DNA of 20,276 bases from Dimargaris cristalligena (GCA_027576995.1 JANBQC010000524.1:1-20276), one strand, 5' to 3'; counted from the stretch's first letter, positions 9,846-19,542 are shown. Translations and numbers: made by a program. The notes: generated from the letters alone by a model not told the origin.

Positions 9846-11235
9846 ATCGACCTGCCCCGACCTAAAATTGAGCTATCAATTAGGACTTGATTATTAAGCG
9901 CGACATCCGAAATATTAATATCGTGGACCGATTAACTGATTCATCGCCACCAGTCCGTAGCCGTAATTAGAATAGCAAGCAATTACAATCTGTATAAAAT
10001 AACCCACGCGAGTCAAGCCCAAACTCAAGATCCAGGGCACCTTCATTAAACATTATTCGAAATATACCAGTCTAGGAGTGTGATGGTTTACAGCGTGCTA
10101 TGGGGGAAGAAGTGGGCTATGTGGGCTGACTGTGTTAATTGGGGGATCTATAGTTTACAGAGAACTGATTTCATTAGTTAGTGGAATATATCCGAAATAA
10201 TTCAGGCCTTGGGCACCATACGAGAAGTGCGCCGGTTTAGCTTCAAATGCTGCATCTAAACGACTGCTGAGACTATATCGGCCAGCCTTAAGTCATTGCT
10301 GGTACGGGCCGGTTGAAATATCAAGAGAGTGAAATCTATTGACCTGGGGGGGGATAGGTGCGTTTTTCAACCCATAACCTCGATTGGCTGTATTAGATAA
10401 ACCGCAGTGGTTAGGAATTTAATGAGATGGAATGTAATCACTTCCCTTTCATGGTGAAGATGTTGATATGGGAAGGGATCTACTCCCTATTTTTAGTATA
10501 CTCACTGCTTCCATTTTTAAGAAAAAGTCCTACCAGCTGGACCAGCATTATCCCGGACCAAAAATCTTTAGCATTCGTTCAGCCTAGTCGGATGATTCGG
10601 CAGTTAAACCTTCCTGTGCTTCGCATCTGTACTCTTGCTGTGTAACTCGCCAAGCCCCATTTGGGTCAGATATTTTTTTACTACCCGACGGTATAGTAGA
10701 GAACTACGCTTCCCTTGGCATCTTTTATTACCGAACCGCATGGGCCTTGCCAACTCTCTTAAGCCCACCTGGTGGACCGCGTGGGCGGCCACCCTTATAC
10801 GTTCTCTGCCAAGTTTCCGTATGCCGCACATAGGCCTTCTGTATCTCCGACCACTGTTACTGCGCTGGCCCTGGTGGCACGTCTTGGCATTCTTTTCGTC
10901 AGCCATCTCTAAGAGAACAGGGGAGGGGGAAGTCGTCATCCAGAATTCCAATATCACATACTATTATTAGGCCAAAGGGAAAGTAGGCGCAGTGAGCCCA
11001 GATACTGGCCAATTTTCCTGTTGTTTACGCTCATCCATTTGGAGAACCAGCGCATCGAATACCGCCACAAGTCGGCCACACTCCCAACATTCCAATTGAT
11101 ATAAATACATCCGCTCGTGCTCTCTATATTTCTAACCATCATCCACATTCCACTACAATCCCCCTCCGAGTATCTCTACCACCATCATCCACCATTCCTT
11201 TCACCAACCCTCTCCTTACCACCCAGCAATCTACC
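9846..11235. other. Gene-poor stretch with weak exon-like fragments
   Basis: From 9846 to 10420 I see no coding region. At 10572-10641 and 10700-10970 (plus strand) two open pieces join in frame across a 58-base candidate intron (GTAACT...TAG). They read FVQPSRMIRQLNLPVL... then ELRFPWHLLLPNRMG..., unusually rich in Trp, Leu and Arg, ending in NITYYY before a stop. The opposite strand is also open here (10604-10957) with an Arg/Lys-rich product. Neither resembles a known family, and upstream exons are unclear, so coding is only possible. The last 150 bases form the promoter and leader of the secreted-protein gene. Confidence 0.35.
11092..11107 (+). promoter_or_regulatory. CCAAT and TATA-like core promoter of the small secreted protein gene
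   Basis: CCAAT at 11092-11096 and TATAAATA at 11100-11107 lie about 130 bases before the ATG at 11236. The DNA between is strongly pyrimidine-rich, with CCATCATCCAC-type runs, typical of the transcribed leader of a highly expressed fungal gene. CCAAT so close to TATA is unusual and may be chance. Confidence 0.5.
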
Positions 11236-11466
11236 ATGGCCCGTTTCCTGACCCCCATTGCCCTTCTCGCCGTCGTTCTCGCTGCCTCGGCCGCTACTGC
11301 CCAGAACCCCGCTGAGACCCAGGCCACCCTTCACCGCCGCAATATCTTTACCAGAAACAAGTTCGCCCTCGGGGGAGCTGCTGCTGGCGGTTTCACTTTA
11401 GGCAAGACTGGTGCCCTTGGGGGTGCTCTTATCGGCCATGCTGCCGACAAGAAGTACAGTCATTAA
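11236..11466 (+). CDS. Small secreted glycine-rich protein
   Basis: A single-exon frame of 76 residues. Residues 1-22 form a clear signal peptide (MARFLTPIALLAVVLAASAA then TA, cleavage likely after A22). The mature part has an Arg-Arg pair at 34-35 that could be a Kex2 site, after which a peptide of about 41 residues would remain. This peptide has a basic head (NIFTRNKF), a Gly/Ala-rich hydrophobic stretch (about 44-67) with GxxxG-like spacing, and a charged end (DKKYSH). The composition resembles glycine-zipper segments that insert into or pack in membranes, but no family is claimed. Codon choice is strongly C-ending (CTC, GCC, ACC), and the ATG context CTACCATGG is good; together with a TATA box this suggests high expression. 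It could be a wall-associated peptide or a secreted effector. Cysteines are absent. Confidence 0.8.
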   Translation: MARFLTPIALLAVVLAASAATAQNPAETQATLHRRNIFTRNKFALGGAAAGGFTLGKTGALGGALIGHAADKKYSH

Positions 11467-11831
11467 GTCTATCCATGCGAGTCGCCACCGCTAGCTATCA
11501 TTATTTGGACGTTTTACCGGTTGAATATGATGGATGTCTTTAGTTCTACCAAAGACTAACCTCTAAAATAGGACACTGGTATACGTTAGCTCTAGCTGGG
11601 CTATTGCCCGAGTCTTTGGTTAGCCCATTATGGAGTTCCCCAGTTTATTTATATATTGTTCATCCAATGGATTTTATTGAGAAATCTTCTTAAAATTTGT
11701 GTCTTGTAAATAAATCGCAAATATATATATATATATATATTGTCCCCCGTAAATGGCAATGCATTGGCTTGGATGGCCATGGAGAGTCTGATTTCACATA
11801 AAGAGTTGGGGGTATAACATACTAACCCCAA
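11467..11831. other. Convergent 3' region with poly(A) signals on both strands
   Basis: AATAAA at 11709-11714 (+) lies about 240 bases past the stop of the secreted-protein gene. TTTATT at 11673-11678 and 11644-11649 gives two AATAAA hexamers on the minus strand, 155-190 bases past the stop of the six-exon gene. The two transcripts therefore probably overlap at their 3' ends. No gene is seen here. Confidence 0.5.
11721..11740. repeat. (AT)10 microsatellite
   Basis: Ten perfect AT units sit just after the AATAAA at 11709. Shorter AT runs occur at 12414-12427, 13713-13725, 16629-16640 and near 19873-19882. Confidence 0.9.
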
Positions 11832-13672
11832 CTAATTGAGCAGGCTGCTGAGCGACACTCGGGATGATCTCGTCTGAATGGGCTGCGGCTGTTCTTCATC
11901 TTCGATCCCTTTGGCCATTTCCCCACATTGGCTGAGAAATCGTTGGCGAAGCGCTTCAATGGAATGGCATTGCTCGGGTAGAGAAGAGAGTGAGCTAGAG
12001 GCGAGTGGCATGGGTAATATAGGGAGAAACTAGCACACATTTATGTATTATTAGCGATTCGGGCTAATGTTAGCCGATGTAAAATACCCCATCATAATTA
12101 AATTAGTATAACCTTTGGAACCCCACTTACCGTATCTTAGTTTTTAATTGAGTGTTGACGTATTTTACAAGCTGACCATACCGATGGGCTACCACGGCCT
12201 CCTGTAAATCGGTTAGGACCGATTCCAGTTCACCCAGGCTAACTGGAAGCAATTCAGTTAAACGATTTACGGTGGGGATCTGTAGAACACCAACCAAGTC
12301 AAAGTAAAATTGACATGGCAATGATAACGCAGTATCAAGGAAATTGTGTCTGAATTAGAAACGAGAGAGGTGTGGGAACCTCCTATGCTGCGGTCACCGG
12401 TACTCTATTTACAATATATATATATATTGGTGCTACGGGTAGGAGCACCCGCTATTCACTATTAATGTTACTTACAGCCGAGTCGGGGTCAAGAAGGTAG
12501 TCGGTCGGGCGAGTATGTGCGGGTGATAATGGTGTGGCCAGCGTAATATTGGGGTCATAGACTTCAAGGTAGGGTAGAGCGTCCCCGATGGTGGTATCGA
12601 AGGGGAAGGCCATTAGCCGCAGTTCTATATGGAATTGGTATTTGAAGACCACCAATACAAGAGCATGGCGGTATATCAACGAGTGTAAATGTGCATGTAT
12701 ATTTGGGTGTAGGTGTATTGAGGGGAATTAGATGAAACGCATCGTTGAATTGAGTTGGGCAAAGGATGGAACGCCGGAATTCTGGCTAATATAAATCCAA
12801 TAAAGCGACCGCGCGGCCTTTGACTATGTGAACTTACCGGTAGCTGTTTCGGGAGCTAGGGCTAATACCCCATACCAGTTCGTCTGTAAAGAAACAATAC
12901 CAACTAGGTCTGATTCATACATGCTATCACGGATCGTCGAAAATAAAGTGCTCTGGATTAAATTAAGCGGTTATGAAAGGTACAAGACAGTGATCACCCT
13001 ATTAATACATGGTATAATTGACCGGTTCCCACCTGGCCGTGGGGGTGGGGCGATACTGGTTAAGCAACCCACTCCAATAGGTGCCCAAGTGTTATCAACT
13101 CAGCCTCGATACTTGACATAATAGGATGATGCCGTTATTCAGGGATTTCTGGAGCGATGCCTTACCTTGGAAGATAGAGCATCAGGGACATGAAGTCGGT
13201 AGTTATATTTCGCGCACAGCACTGGTACTTTTGTGCGAGCTATAAACCCAAGACAAGACACGACCTGAGGCAAGGGTGAGGCTAGTACCGAGGCCAATAC
13301 ATTTGCCCAAATGCACCAACAGGGTTACGCGTCAACGATCATTCGATACGATCAGCAATAGAGATCATATACAGTTATATTAAATTTCCATCATGAAGTA
13401 CGTGTAGCCTAAAGCAGGCTTCGGCATATAACATGAAGTAAGCATGAGAAATACCTCTTACAGGGGATTTACATTGAACTGCTGTGGGGGAAGTCCGCTT
13501 ACAACAGCGAGAGGGCGGGTAAAAGAGGCTTGGACTTCTATTGGGACTTACGAGGGTTGGGCGATGAGCCGGATTGGCCTAAAGTCTCACTGGGAACTAT
13601 GACGAGAGGCGACTTTAAATAGCCGCATAGCAGAGTGGTCCATTGCTGAGTCGGGCTGGGTTCGATGGGCAT
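11832..13672 (-). CDS. Unidentified six-exon protein, 233 residues
   Basis: I do not recognise the family, but the gene model is strong. Minus-strand exons 13552-13672, 13166-13239, 12838-12883, 12476-12624, 12131-12279 and 11832-11994 join in frame through all five introns (136-312 bases), four with GTAAGT donors and one GTAAGG, and end at TAG. The N-terminal half looks globular: KYNYRLHVPDALSSKTNWYG, then TATELRLMAFPFDTTIGDAL followed by YLEVYDPN. The C-terminal half is helical and probably coiled: VSLGELESVLTDLQEAVVAH, LVKYVNTQLKTKIRSL and IEALRQRFLSQCGEMAKGI, ending in a Ser-rich tail. No signal peptide or membrane segment is apparent. The ATG lies about 40-60 bases after a long TATA-like tract. 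A short extra exon inside the first intron (near 13466-13485) is possible. It shares strand with tyrosine aminotransferase but is a separate unit. Confidence 0.65.
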
Positions 13673-13712
13673 AAAAAGGGAGAGGAGTGACAATGGGTCA
13701 TTAGCGTGACGG

Positions 13713-13730
13713 AATATATATATATAAATA
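13713..13730 (-). promoter_or_regulatory. TATA-like tract upstream of the six-exon gene
   Basis: On the minus strand the sequence reads TATTTATATATATATATT, 41-58 bases before the start codon at 13672. It is either a TATA element or one of the AT microsatellites found elsewhere here. Its placement supports the chosen start. Confidence 0.4.
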
Positions 13731-14365
13731 GAGGACACGGTAGAGCTCCTTATAAACCTAGTATGCCGAGCCCTACAGGGATGCCAAAGGACCATGGGTC
13801 AAGTGTTGGCTGGGGAAGGTAATCCTCAACAAGCCCAAGGGAACCGCGATTTGGAATGGCGCTTACCTGGATTGAGGCATGCCTATTACATAAAGTGAAA
13901 AAAGAACCCCGCAGTATGTGAAATGTGGAAGAAACAGAGAAGTGAATGAATATTTTTGAAAAACTCGTTACCAACTATTTCAGCTGGGACGATCGACTAA
14001 TATCTAAAAGAGCCAAGGAGAACACCCCCCCCCACGGTGGAACTAGATTCTAGGGATGGATTATTCATTTCCGCATCATTTAACTTCTAATTGAACTCAC
14101 AGCAGTATCGATAGTAAATGGAGTATGTATGTAACAAGGGGATATATGAATTGATTAGATTATATATAAGTATAGCTCCGGCAATATCAGCGTTAGCAAC
14201 TATGTTTAAGAATTATCCTGGGGGCTTATTCGCACATGCAAATGAATAGAGCGTAAAGGGAACCGACATCGTGGGGGAAGAATAGGCGTATAAAGGTAAA
14301 GGTAAAGGCAAAGTTGAAAGGTTGGAACCATGCCATACATAAATAAAGCCCAAGCAACCAGAAAG
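13731..14365. other. Intergenic region downstream of tyrosine aminotransferase
   Basis: This lies between the tyrosine aminotransferase stop and the six-exon gene's promoter. Minus-strand open frames (13750-13974 and 14206-14400) carry no motif. A (TAAAGG) hexamer repeated about four times lies at 14291-14313. A run of nine C is at about 14026-14034. No convincing gene is seen. Confidence 0.45.
14291..14313. repeat. (TAAAGG)n short tandem repeat
   Basis: Nearly four copies of TAAAGG, the last with C for T, lie about 50 bases past the tyrosine aminotransferase stop, within its likely 3' untranslated region. Confidence 0.75.
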
Positions 14366-15796
14366 TTATTGCATGTAGTACCGGTTACAGAACCGGGCAA
14401 TTCGATTACACGCTTCTTCGAGCTTGTCGACCGGCGGGGTCAGCACAATCCGGAAGAAGTTGGGGTAGTTAAAACACTGGCCGGGGAGCACCTCGACCGA
14501 TTCCTCCAAGTTGAGTCGGGACGCGAAGTCCACATCGTCTTGAATGCCGGTGAAATTCGGGATATCCAACCCAATCATCATGTACATGGCGCCCTGGGGA
14601 ACCACAACCTGCAGACCGGGGATTTGGCTGAGTCGGCGCTCGCAAGCGCGGGCGTGGATGGACAGGCGGCGGATGGTATCCGCTAGGAAACTGGGGGGGA
14701 CTTTGGTCATGATATCCGGAATCGCGGCCTGGATGACGGTGTTGGGGCCGAGAATGAGGGTGGACAGCGCTTCAAGACCGCGGCGGACTTGGCTGAATAG
14801 CTGCTGGCGGTCGTGGATAAGAATCCAACCGACCCGCCAGCCGGGGACGAGCCACTGTTTGGCCAGTCCACCCACCGTCAAAATCGGCACCGTGTGGGTC
14901 AGCTGGGCCAGGGCATGGAACTGGTTGCTGGTGTCGGTGGTGGTGGTAGTAGTAGCAGCTGTTCTTGTGTTGTTGACCGTAGTATTGTTGGCAGTGGTAG
15001 TAGTTCCTGTTGTTCTAGGGCTGTGGGTATCTTCGCTCTCAACCCCTTCGGTACTGGGGCAATCGAAGACCATATCGGCGTAGATTTCATCTGAAATGAT
15101 GGGTACGCGTTTGTGTTCACAGATGGCCAAAATAGCCTCCAAATGGGAGCGCGAAAACACGGATCCACAGGGATTGGACGGGTTGTTCAAGATCACGGCA
15201 GCGGTACGGTCGTCAATCAGCGAGGCGAAGTGATCTAAATCAATTTCCCACTGGCGCTCCGGCAACAGGCGGTACTCACGGGCCTCTAGTTGTTTCGACA
15301 GGGCCAGGGTCTTGTACATGGAGAAACCAGGGCGGGGGATTAGAATGTTTTGACCAACGTCGGCCAGGCAGCTCACGGTCATTTCGAGTGCGCTGGAGCA
15401 GGAGCTAGTTAGAATCACATCGTTGGCCGAGAGCGGGGCTTCCGGGGTCGAATATTTGAGGGCCAGGGCTTCGCGGGCCACGGGTAGGCCGTAGGACGGA
15501 CCGTAGCCATTGGCCCGGTAACTGTCCAGTTGCTTGCGGACGGCCTTGGTGACTTCGGGATGGGTATTGAAATTGCCAAAGACGGTAGGGTCGCCAATGG
15601 ACAGACTGATGGGAGTTTGGGTCGGACCATCTAAAGAGGAGGAGCCGCCTTTGGTGTGGGCAGCACGGCTAGCTTGCATTTTCTCGACCACGACTCGGAT
15701 GGGATTGAGGGTGTTACGGGCAATAGAGGAAGTGGGAATGGTGGACCAGGCAGCTGAGGCCGAAGTCTGGGCCTTGGTGGGGGAAGTCACGGTCAT
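14366..15796 (-). CDS. TAT: Tyrosine aminotransferase (EC 2.6.1.5)
   Basis: A single exon of 476 residues encodes a PLP-dependent class I aminotransferase of the tyrosine aminotransferase branch, which moves the amino group of tyrosine to 2-oxoglutarate to give 4-hydroxyphenylpyruvate, the first step of tyrosine breakdown. The opening SIARNTLNPIRVVVEKMQ (24-41) is typical of the branch. SIGDPTVFGN lies near 66-75 and GYGPSYGLPVAREAL near 97-111. Active-site residues are visible: N208 in NNPSNPCG, D236 and Y239 in ISDEIYADMVF, the PLP lysine K313 in GGLAKQWLVPGWRVGW, and substrate-carboxylate R449 in YPNFFRIVLTPP. Between about 247 and 292 there is a Thr/Asn-rich insert of some 45 residues, encoded by imperfect trinucleotide repeats (14930-15020), before the conserved TVPILTVGG. 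An in-frame TGA two codons before the ATG fixes the start. The enzyme should be active, with the insert as a surface loop. It is probably cytosolic; no clear targeting signal is seen. Confidence 0.95.
   Translation of the reverse strand: MTVTSPTKAQTSASAAWSTIPTSSIARNTLNPIRVVVEKMQASRAAHTKGGSSSLDGPTQTPISLSIGDPTVFGNFNTHPEVTKAVRKQLDSYRANGYGPSYGLPVAREALALKYSTPEAPLSANDVILTSSCSSALEMTVSCLADVGQNILIPRPGFSMYKTLALSKQLEAREYRLLPERQWEIDLDHFASLIDDRTAAVILNNPSNPCGSVFSRSHLEAILAICEHKRVPIISDEIYADMVFDCPSTEGVESEDTHSPRTTGTTTTANNTTVNNTRTAATTTTTTDTSNQFHALAQLTHTVPILTVGGLAKQWLVPGWRVGWILIHDRQQLFSQVRRGLEALSTLILGPNTVIQAAIPDIMTKVPPSFLADTIRRLSIHARACERRLSQIPGLQVVVPQGAMYMMIGLDIPNFTGIQDDVDFASRLNLEESVEVLPGQCFNYPNFFRIVLTPPVDKLEEACNRIARFCNRYYMQ
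14930..15020. repeat. Degenerate GTN trinucleotide repeat inside tyrosine aminotransferase
   Basis: Runs of GTG, GTA and GTT on the plus strand (ACN/AAC on the coding strand) encode the Thr/Asn-rich loop. Length is a multiple of three overall, so the frame is kept. Confidence 0.8.
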
Positions 15797-17626
15797 TGTT
15801 CAGGGCGATACACACGAGTGGGAACGTGGAGGGGGGGATATAGGAGGTGTGACTGTTTCTGGGGAGCTGGAGTTGGTTAAACCTAGTGCCAAAATACAGG
15901 TAGGTGGGTTAGGATAGCAAGCAGGGCTTTACCAATGGAGGAGATATAGACGATAGAGAATAACGGCAGGGGTAATTAGCAGAAAGGTGGAAGTGGTTAT
16001 AGTTAAGGACCCAAGTAAGTTGATAAAAGTAAAAGTAGAAGAAAATAGGAAAAGGGCCGTTGAGCGGGGGGTGTAGAGAGCTCTATCTGTGAACACTCTC
16101 TCGCTTGTATATTAGGCTAGATAATATATTCCTCGGATAAACCTGTTAGCTATTCTCTCGTCGACGGTGAGCTTGGTAATAAGCGGCCGCTGCTGGTCAG
16201 GCGAAAAGAATGCTAGAGGCTGAAATGAAAAAGAGGCCACCAACCACAGTAGCTGCCCAATAGTCTTACGCAGAGGTATACACTGGCCACAACCCCAAGG
16301 ACAGTCCCTCCCAGCATGACTCACCACGAAGCTCCTCCGGGTTCCTGGCCGAAGGAGTGCAGTTTGTCCGCAGGATACCATTTCAGATGAAGTAGGTTTG
16401 ATTTAGCAGCAAAACAGCCGGTGAAGTCTCACTCCGTAATCCCCCACGACCACGCCCGGGGGGCAGAAAGGAGTGGTCACCAGTAACCAATATTAAGACG
16501 AACTGTACTGAATTCAAAGTAGATAACTGACTTACCTTGAAGTTCGGAGGGGTAATAAAAGGCACGTATACAATACCATCTATAAGATAAGAACGAGCTA
16601 GCCTCAGGGGAGTCGAGCAAGGCGGACGATATATATATATTTAACTGTGACTCTTCCCTACCATCGAGCTGGATCGACCCTTTGGGGAAAATAAAGTAGA
16701 TAGAGAGTCTCGTGGTCACCCCATCTCTACTGAATGGCCCAATGTAGTCATTTGGGATCCCCTCTCTAACCGAGGGTATAGCATGTACTTTTACCACTAG
16801 GCAATACCTGGGGAATTGGACATAAAGTTCTGCCCCTCACATTTATCCGACAATTAGCAATAAATGACCCGACCCCCAGCGGAATAAAGTTGTCAACCAC
16901 CCCCCTAATCCACTGGAAGTGGGGCCGCTACATCCGGTTTGTATTAATGCCAGGTTCAATAGATCCGTTCTTTAATTTCGGCTGGATTATGCCAGTGGAC
17001 GTTACAACGTACGGATATTTCACCTCTTTAAATCTCGGAGGAAACAACCAGTATCGCCACTGACGCAATAGTGCCGCGCGTATGTTTATAATATGCCCAA
17101 GGTGGCCTGCTCCGCTCTCTGCAATATATGGATATTCGTGGAATTTAAAGCCCCAGTGATAAAATAAACCAGGTACCTCCGGACTTCTCCGTGGGCCGGC
17201 TTGTGCCGGTGTCTTTAAGGCTGGCCTTTCTTCTATAAAAAAAACTTGACCCATTTATTGCACGTATTGTTTTGACGGGCATTGACTGTAATACCGAATG
17301 CTACTTCGAACCCCACTTTTCACTTACACCAGTTTACAGTTAAACAAAGCATCGCAAAATGGGCGCCGTTTAATGGGTGGGTTGAAGACGCTTTACCTCT
17401 CTACTCCTGACTAACACAGTCCACCTCAAGTGGATGAGATTTTACTGGAGATCTTCACACTTGGTGACGGCTGCCCTCTATGCTTCGTTTACTCAACCGC
17501 CCAGGATTAAAAGTAAGTTCTAGATAAGCTGATGGGGAAGGGACTGGGGTTTCCCAATTTGGCCAAAAATTACCACCACACCATACCAGATGTACTTAAA
17601 AATCCAATAAATCAAATACGATGAAT
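15797..17626. other. Region upstream of tyrosine aminotransferase with exon-like fragments only
   Basis: The first 300 bases are the upstream side of tyrosine aminotransferase, purine-rich on the plus strand. Beyond lie fragments that look partly coding. A minus-strand set at about 16318-16838 is listed separately. A minus-strand open frame at 16928-17254 reads HWGFKFHEYPYIAESGAG and FKEVKYPYVVTSTGIIQPK, preceded by a pyrimidine-rich acceptor (TTTTTTTTATAG near 17233), and might belong to the same gene. A plus-strand exon-like block lies at 17420-17512. None has a family match I can name. Confidence 0.35.
16318..16838 (-). CDS. Possible partial multi-exon gene, function unknown
   Basis: Low-confidence model. 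A minus-strand open piece ending at 16662 (reading VHAIPSVREGIPNDYIGPFS, then LSIYFIFPKGSIQLD) has a GTAGGG donor. It joins in frame to 16536-16579 (GIVYVPFITPPNFK after a split Asp codon), which has a TATAG acceptor and a perfect GTAAGT donor. A final exon near 16318-16341 (EPGGASW, stop) after TTCGGCCAG is possible but not unique; another acceptor would give TSPAVLLLNQTYFI and a stop. No start Met is identified and upstream exons may lie in 16928-17254. The 16536-16579 join is the best-supported part. The alternating hydrophobic and polar pattern suggests beta structure. It could equally be a decayed gene. Confidence 0.28.
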
Positions 17627-17931
17627 TTAATTCCACCGGGCAGCAGTCACATCTCCCAGGCTTAGGCTGACGACTACATCTCCATTCAAAAAAAAATCCC
17701 AGACGTTATCCCATTTGGCATTCCTTTCTGTTATGGATAATCCCAAGGACCTATCTTGTTCCCATGCCTTCTGAAACAATGCCCACCTTGAATCTTTACA
17801 AATGTTAGGACTCTGCCCAACTGCTCTTCTAATAAACACGGCCATTCGAAATGGGATAAACCAGCACCTACATGTACATATGGGAGTAGTTCAACAAGGC
17901 TGTATAACGAAAAATCCATCTGATGAGGCAA
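17627..17931 (-). pseudogene. Overlapping open frames, possibly a decayed gene or element
   Basis: Two minus-strand frames overlap at 17731-17845. The first starts MPHQMDFSLYSLVELLPYVH and holds HFEWPCLLEEQLGRVLTFVK; the second continues with RWALFQKAWEQDRSLGLSI and NAKWDNVWDFF. Read one after the other they resemble a single protein broken by a frameshift, or two parts of an intron-containing gene. I do not recognise either. They sit where CpG content begins to fall towards the right flank, which fits decaying repeat DNA. Speculative. Confidence 0.2.
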
Positions 17932-19542
17932 ATACTACTGGTTGATAATTAACATCCCGCCAATTTTCCCATATACACATTAGTTAAAACCTTATACAGC
18001 TGAGCCGAATTTCACCCATATAATACAGCCATCATCATTCCCCTTCTGAATGCAATAATCACTATTAGGCAGACAAAAAAAAAGCACAACAACCCACATA
18101 CCCAGGGGGTCTGGATTCCTTGCATGGTGGCTGTACTACTGCTGCAGAACGTATAACGTAATATGTGCATATCCTATTGATTTAACCATACACATGTCAC
18201 TTAAAACTGGATGGAAATGGGCTGAATTTCTTTTCTATGATAATGGGTATGAAACCATGCTATGATAACACGGCCTGTAATGCCCTTCTGGATTACAGAT
18301 GCCAAATGAGCTATCCTGGTAATTTAGGCCCAATTATTCTAAACCATCTATAATATCTTCATAATAATGATATACTCTTCCACCATTAAGTTCATACTAT
18401 TAACAGGCAAACACCAAACCATCGGATTTTTAAGTACCCCACAGTCAAGGTAGACACCAAGGCTGTGGCACAATGAAGGGTTAAGCCATCAAAGCTGGTC
18501 TGGTCATCCTCGAAAAAAAATAAAACAGACCGGGTAAATAAAGAAGCCTTTCTGCATTGTTATTATGAAAATCTTATTTTTCAGAAGCCTCCAGTCCAAA
18601 GCCTTGGCCATAACCCTATCCCAAGATTAGGAGCCATAGGCTATAAGACACCTATTCATTATTCCTGGCCATATTACAATGTATATTTTAATACAGACAC
18701 ACCAATTGTATATGTTCATGAAGCCATTTGCAAAATACAACAAAGGGAATAATGAGGTATGATAGCCATTCCTTGGCCAATTCTTAATATACACCACCAA
18801 CAAGGGTACTGTTGACCCATTAAGGTATTGGAATAGACACCTGATTGTAGACCATATTGAAGAGGTAGTTAGGTACCAATGTAGTATCTGATTAATAAAA
18901 TCACCAGTAGATATCACTATAAATAGCCAGACACATTAGCTTCTTAACATCCACTCATTAGTTTCATAAGCTGGGCACCATTTACATTACCACAATTCCT
19001 CCCTAGTCACTCTAATTTTCATCCCTAGACTTTCCACCCTCACCCCTCTCTCTCCCTGCCCCCCCTCCTCCCCCCTTACAATGGCCATACCTAGGCCTCT
19101 CCCTGCAACAATGCAGGATAAAATTAACCTTAACCACCCCCAGTAGGGTGGTATTGGGTATTCCTTGTTTGAATTAAGGGTGTAAAGAACTGAAATCAAA
19201 TCCTTGAAAACTGAACTTTATTTGAAAAGATAGATGATAAAAGGGAAAGGTGATGATAGACTTACTGTTCTAAGAGGTGGCAGTAAGGGAGAGTATTTAT
19301 ACTCAAAAGGGGAAGCCTAAATGAAAAGATATATGAATAATAGAGAAAGGGAGAGAAGGTCCCAGACCACTGGATGACTAAGCAGAGGGAAAGGGAGGGG
19401 AGTTCCCAGATAATAATATTAGTCATCACAAAGGATAGGTAATACTCAGGTAACTAATAAATTCAATGTGAAACAATAGAAAGGAAAAAGGGAAAAAGAG
19501 AAAGCTATTTATAACTGTACTTTGAACAGGGGTACAGTTTAG
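17932..19542. other. AT-rich, CpG-free right flank
   Basis: No gene recognised. The minus-strand frame at 18627-18917 has no family motif. A few CpGs occur to 18532; from there to the window end only one is found (20019). Oligo-A runs of eight or nine lie near 18076 and 18512. A perfect CTTACTG/CAGTAAG stem lies at 19261-19287. Around 19221 and 19321 a GAAAAGAT...GAAAGG stretch occurs twice, about 100 bases apart, suggesting an old duplication. Confidence 0.55.
19034..19077 (-). other. C-rich tract with G-quadruplex potential on the minus strand
   Basis: The plus strand is almost pure pyrimidine, with C runs of 3, 4, 3, 6 and 6 separated by short spacers. The minus strand therefore has five G tracts of three or more in 44 bases, enough for a stable G-quadruplex. 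It might also be the polypurine tract of a degraded LTR element; no other LTR parts were identified. Confidence 0.6.

Noticed and set aside
11822..12040. Minus-strand frame reading RFANDFSANVGKWPKGSKMK
   Set aside because: Phase from the upstream exon with the acceptor at 11995 selects the other frame (EALRQRFLSQCGEMAKGI), which has coiled-coil character and a natural stop.
14544..15094. Plus-strand open frames, one with a long Val-rich run
   Set aside because: They lie inside tyrosine aminotransferase; the Val run is the antisense of the Thr/Asn-coding repeat.
17300..17320. TTCGAACCCC reminiscent of a tRNA T-loop box
   Set aside because: No matching A box, acceptor stem or cloverleaf could be drawn around it.
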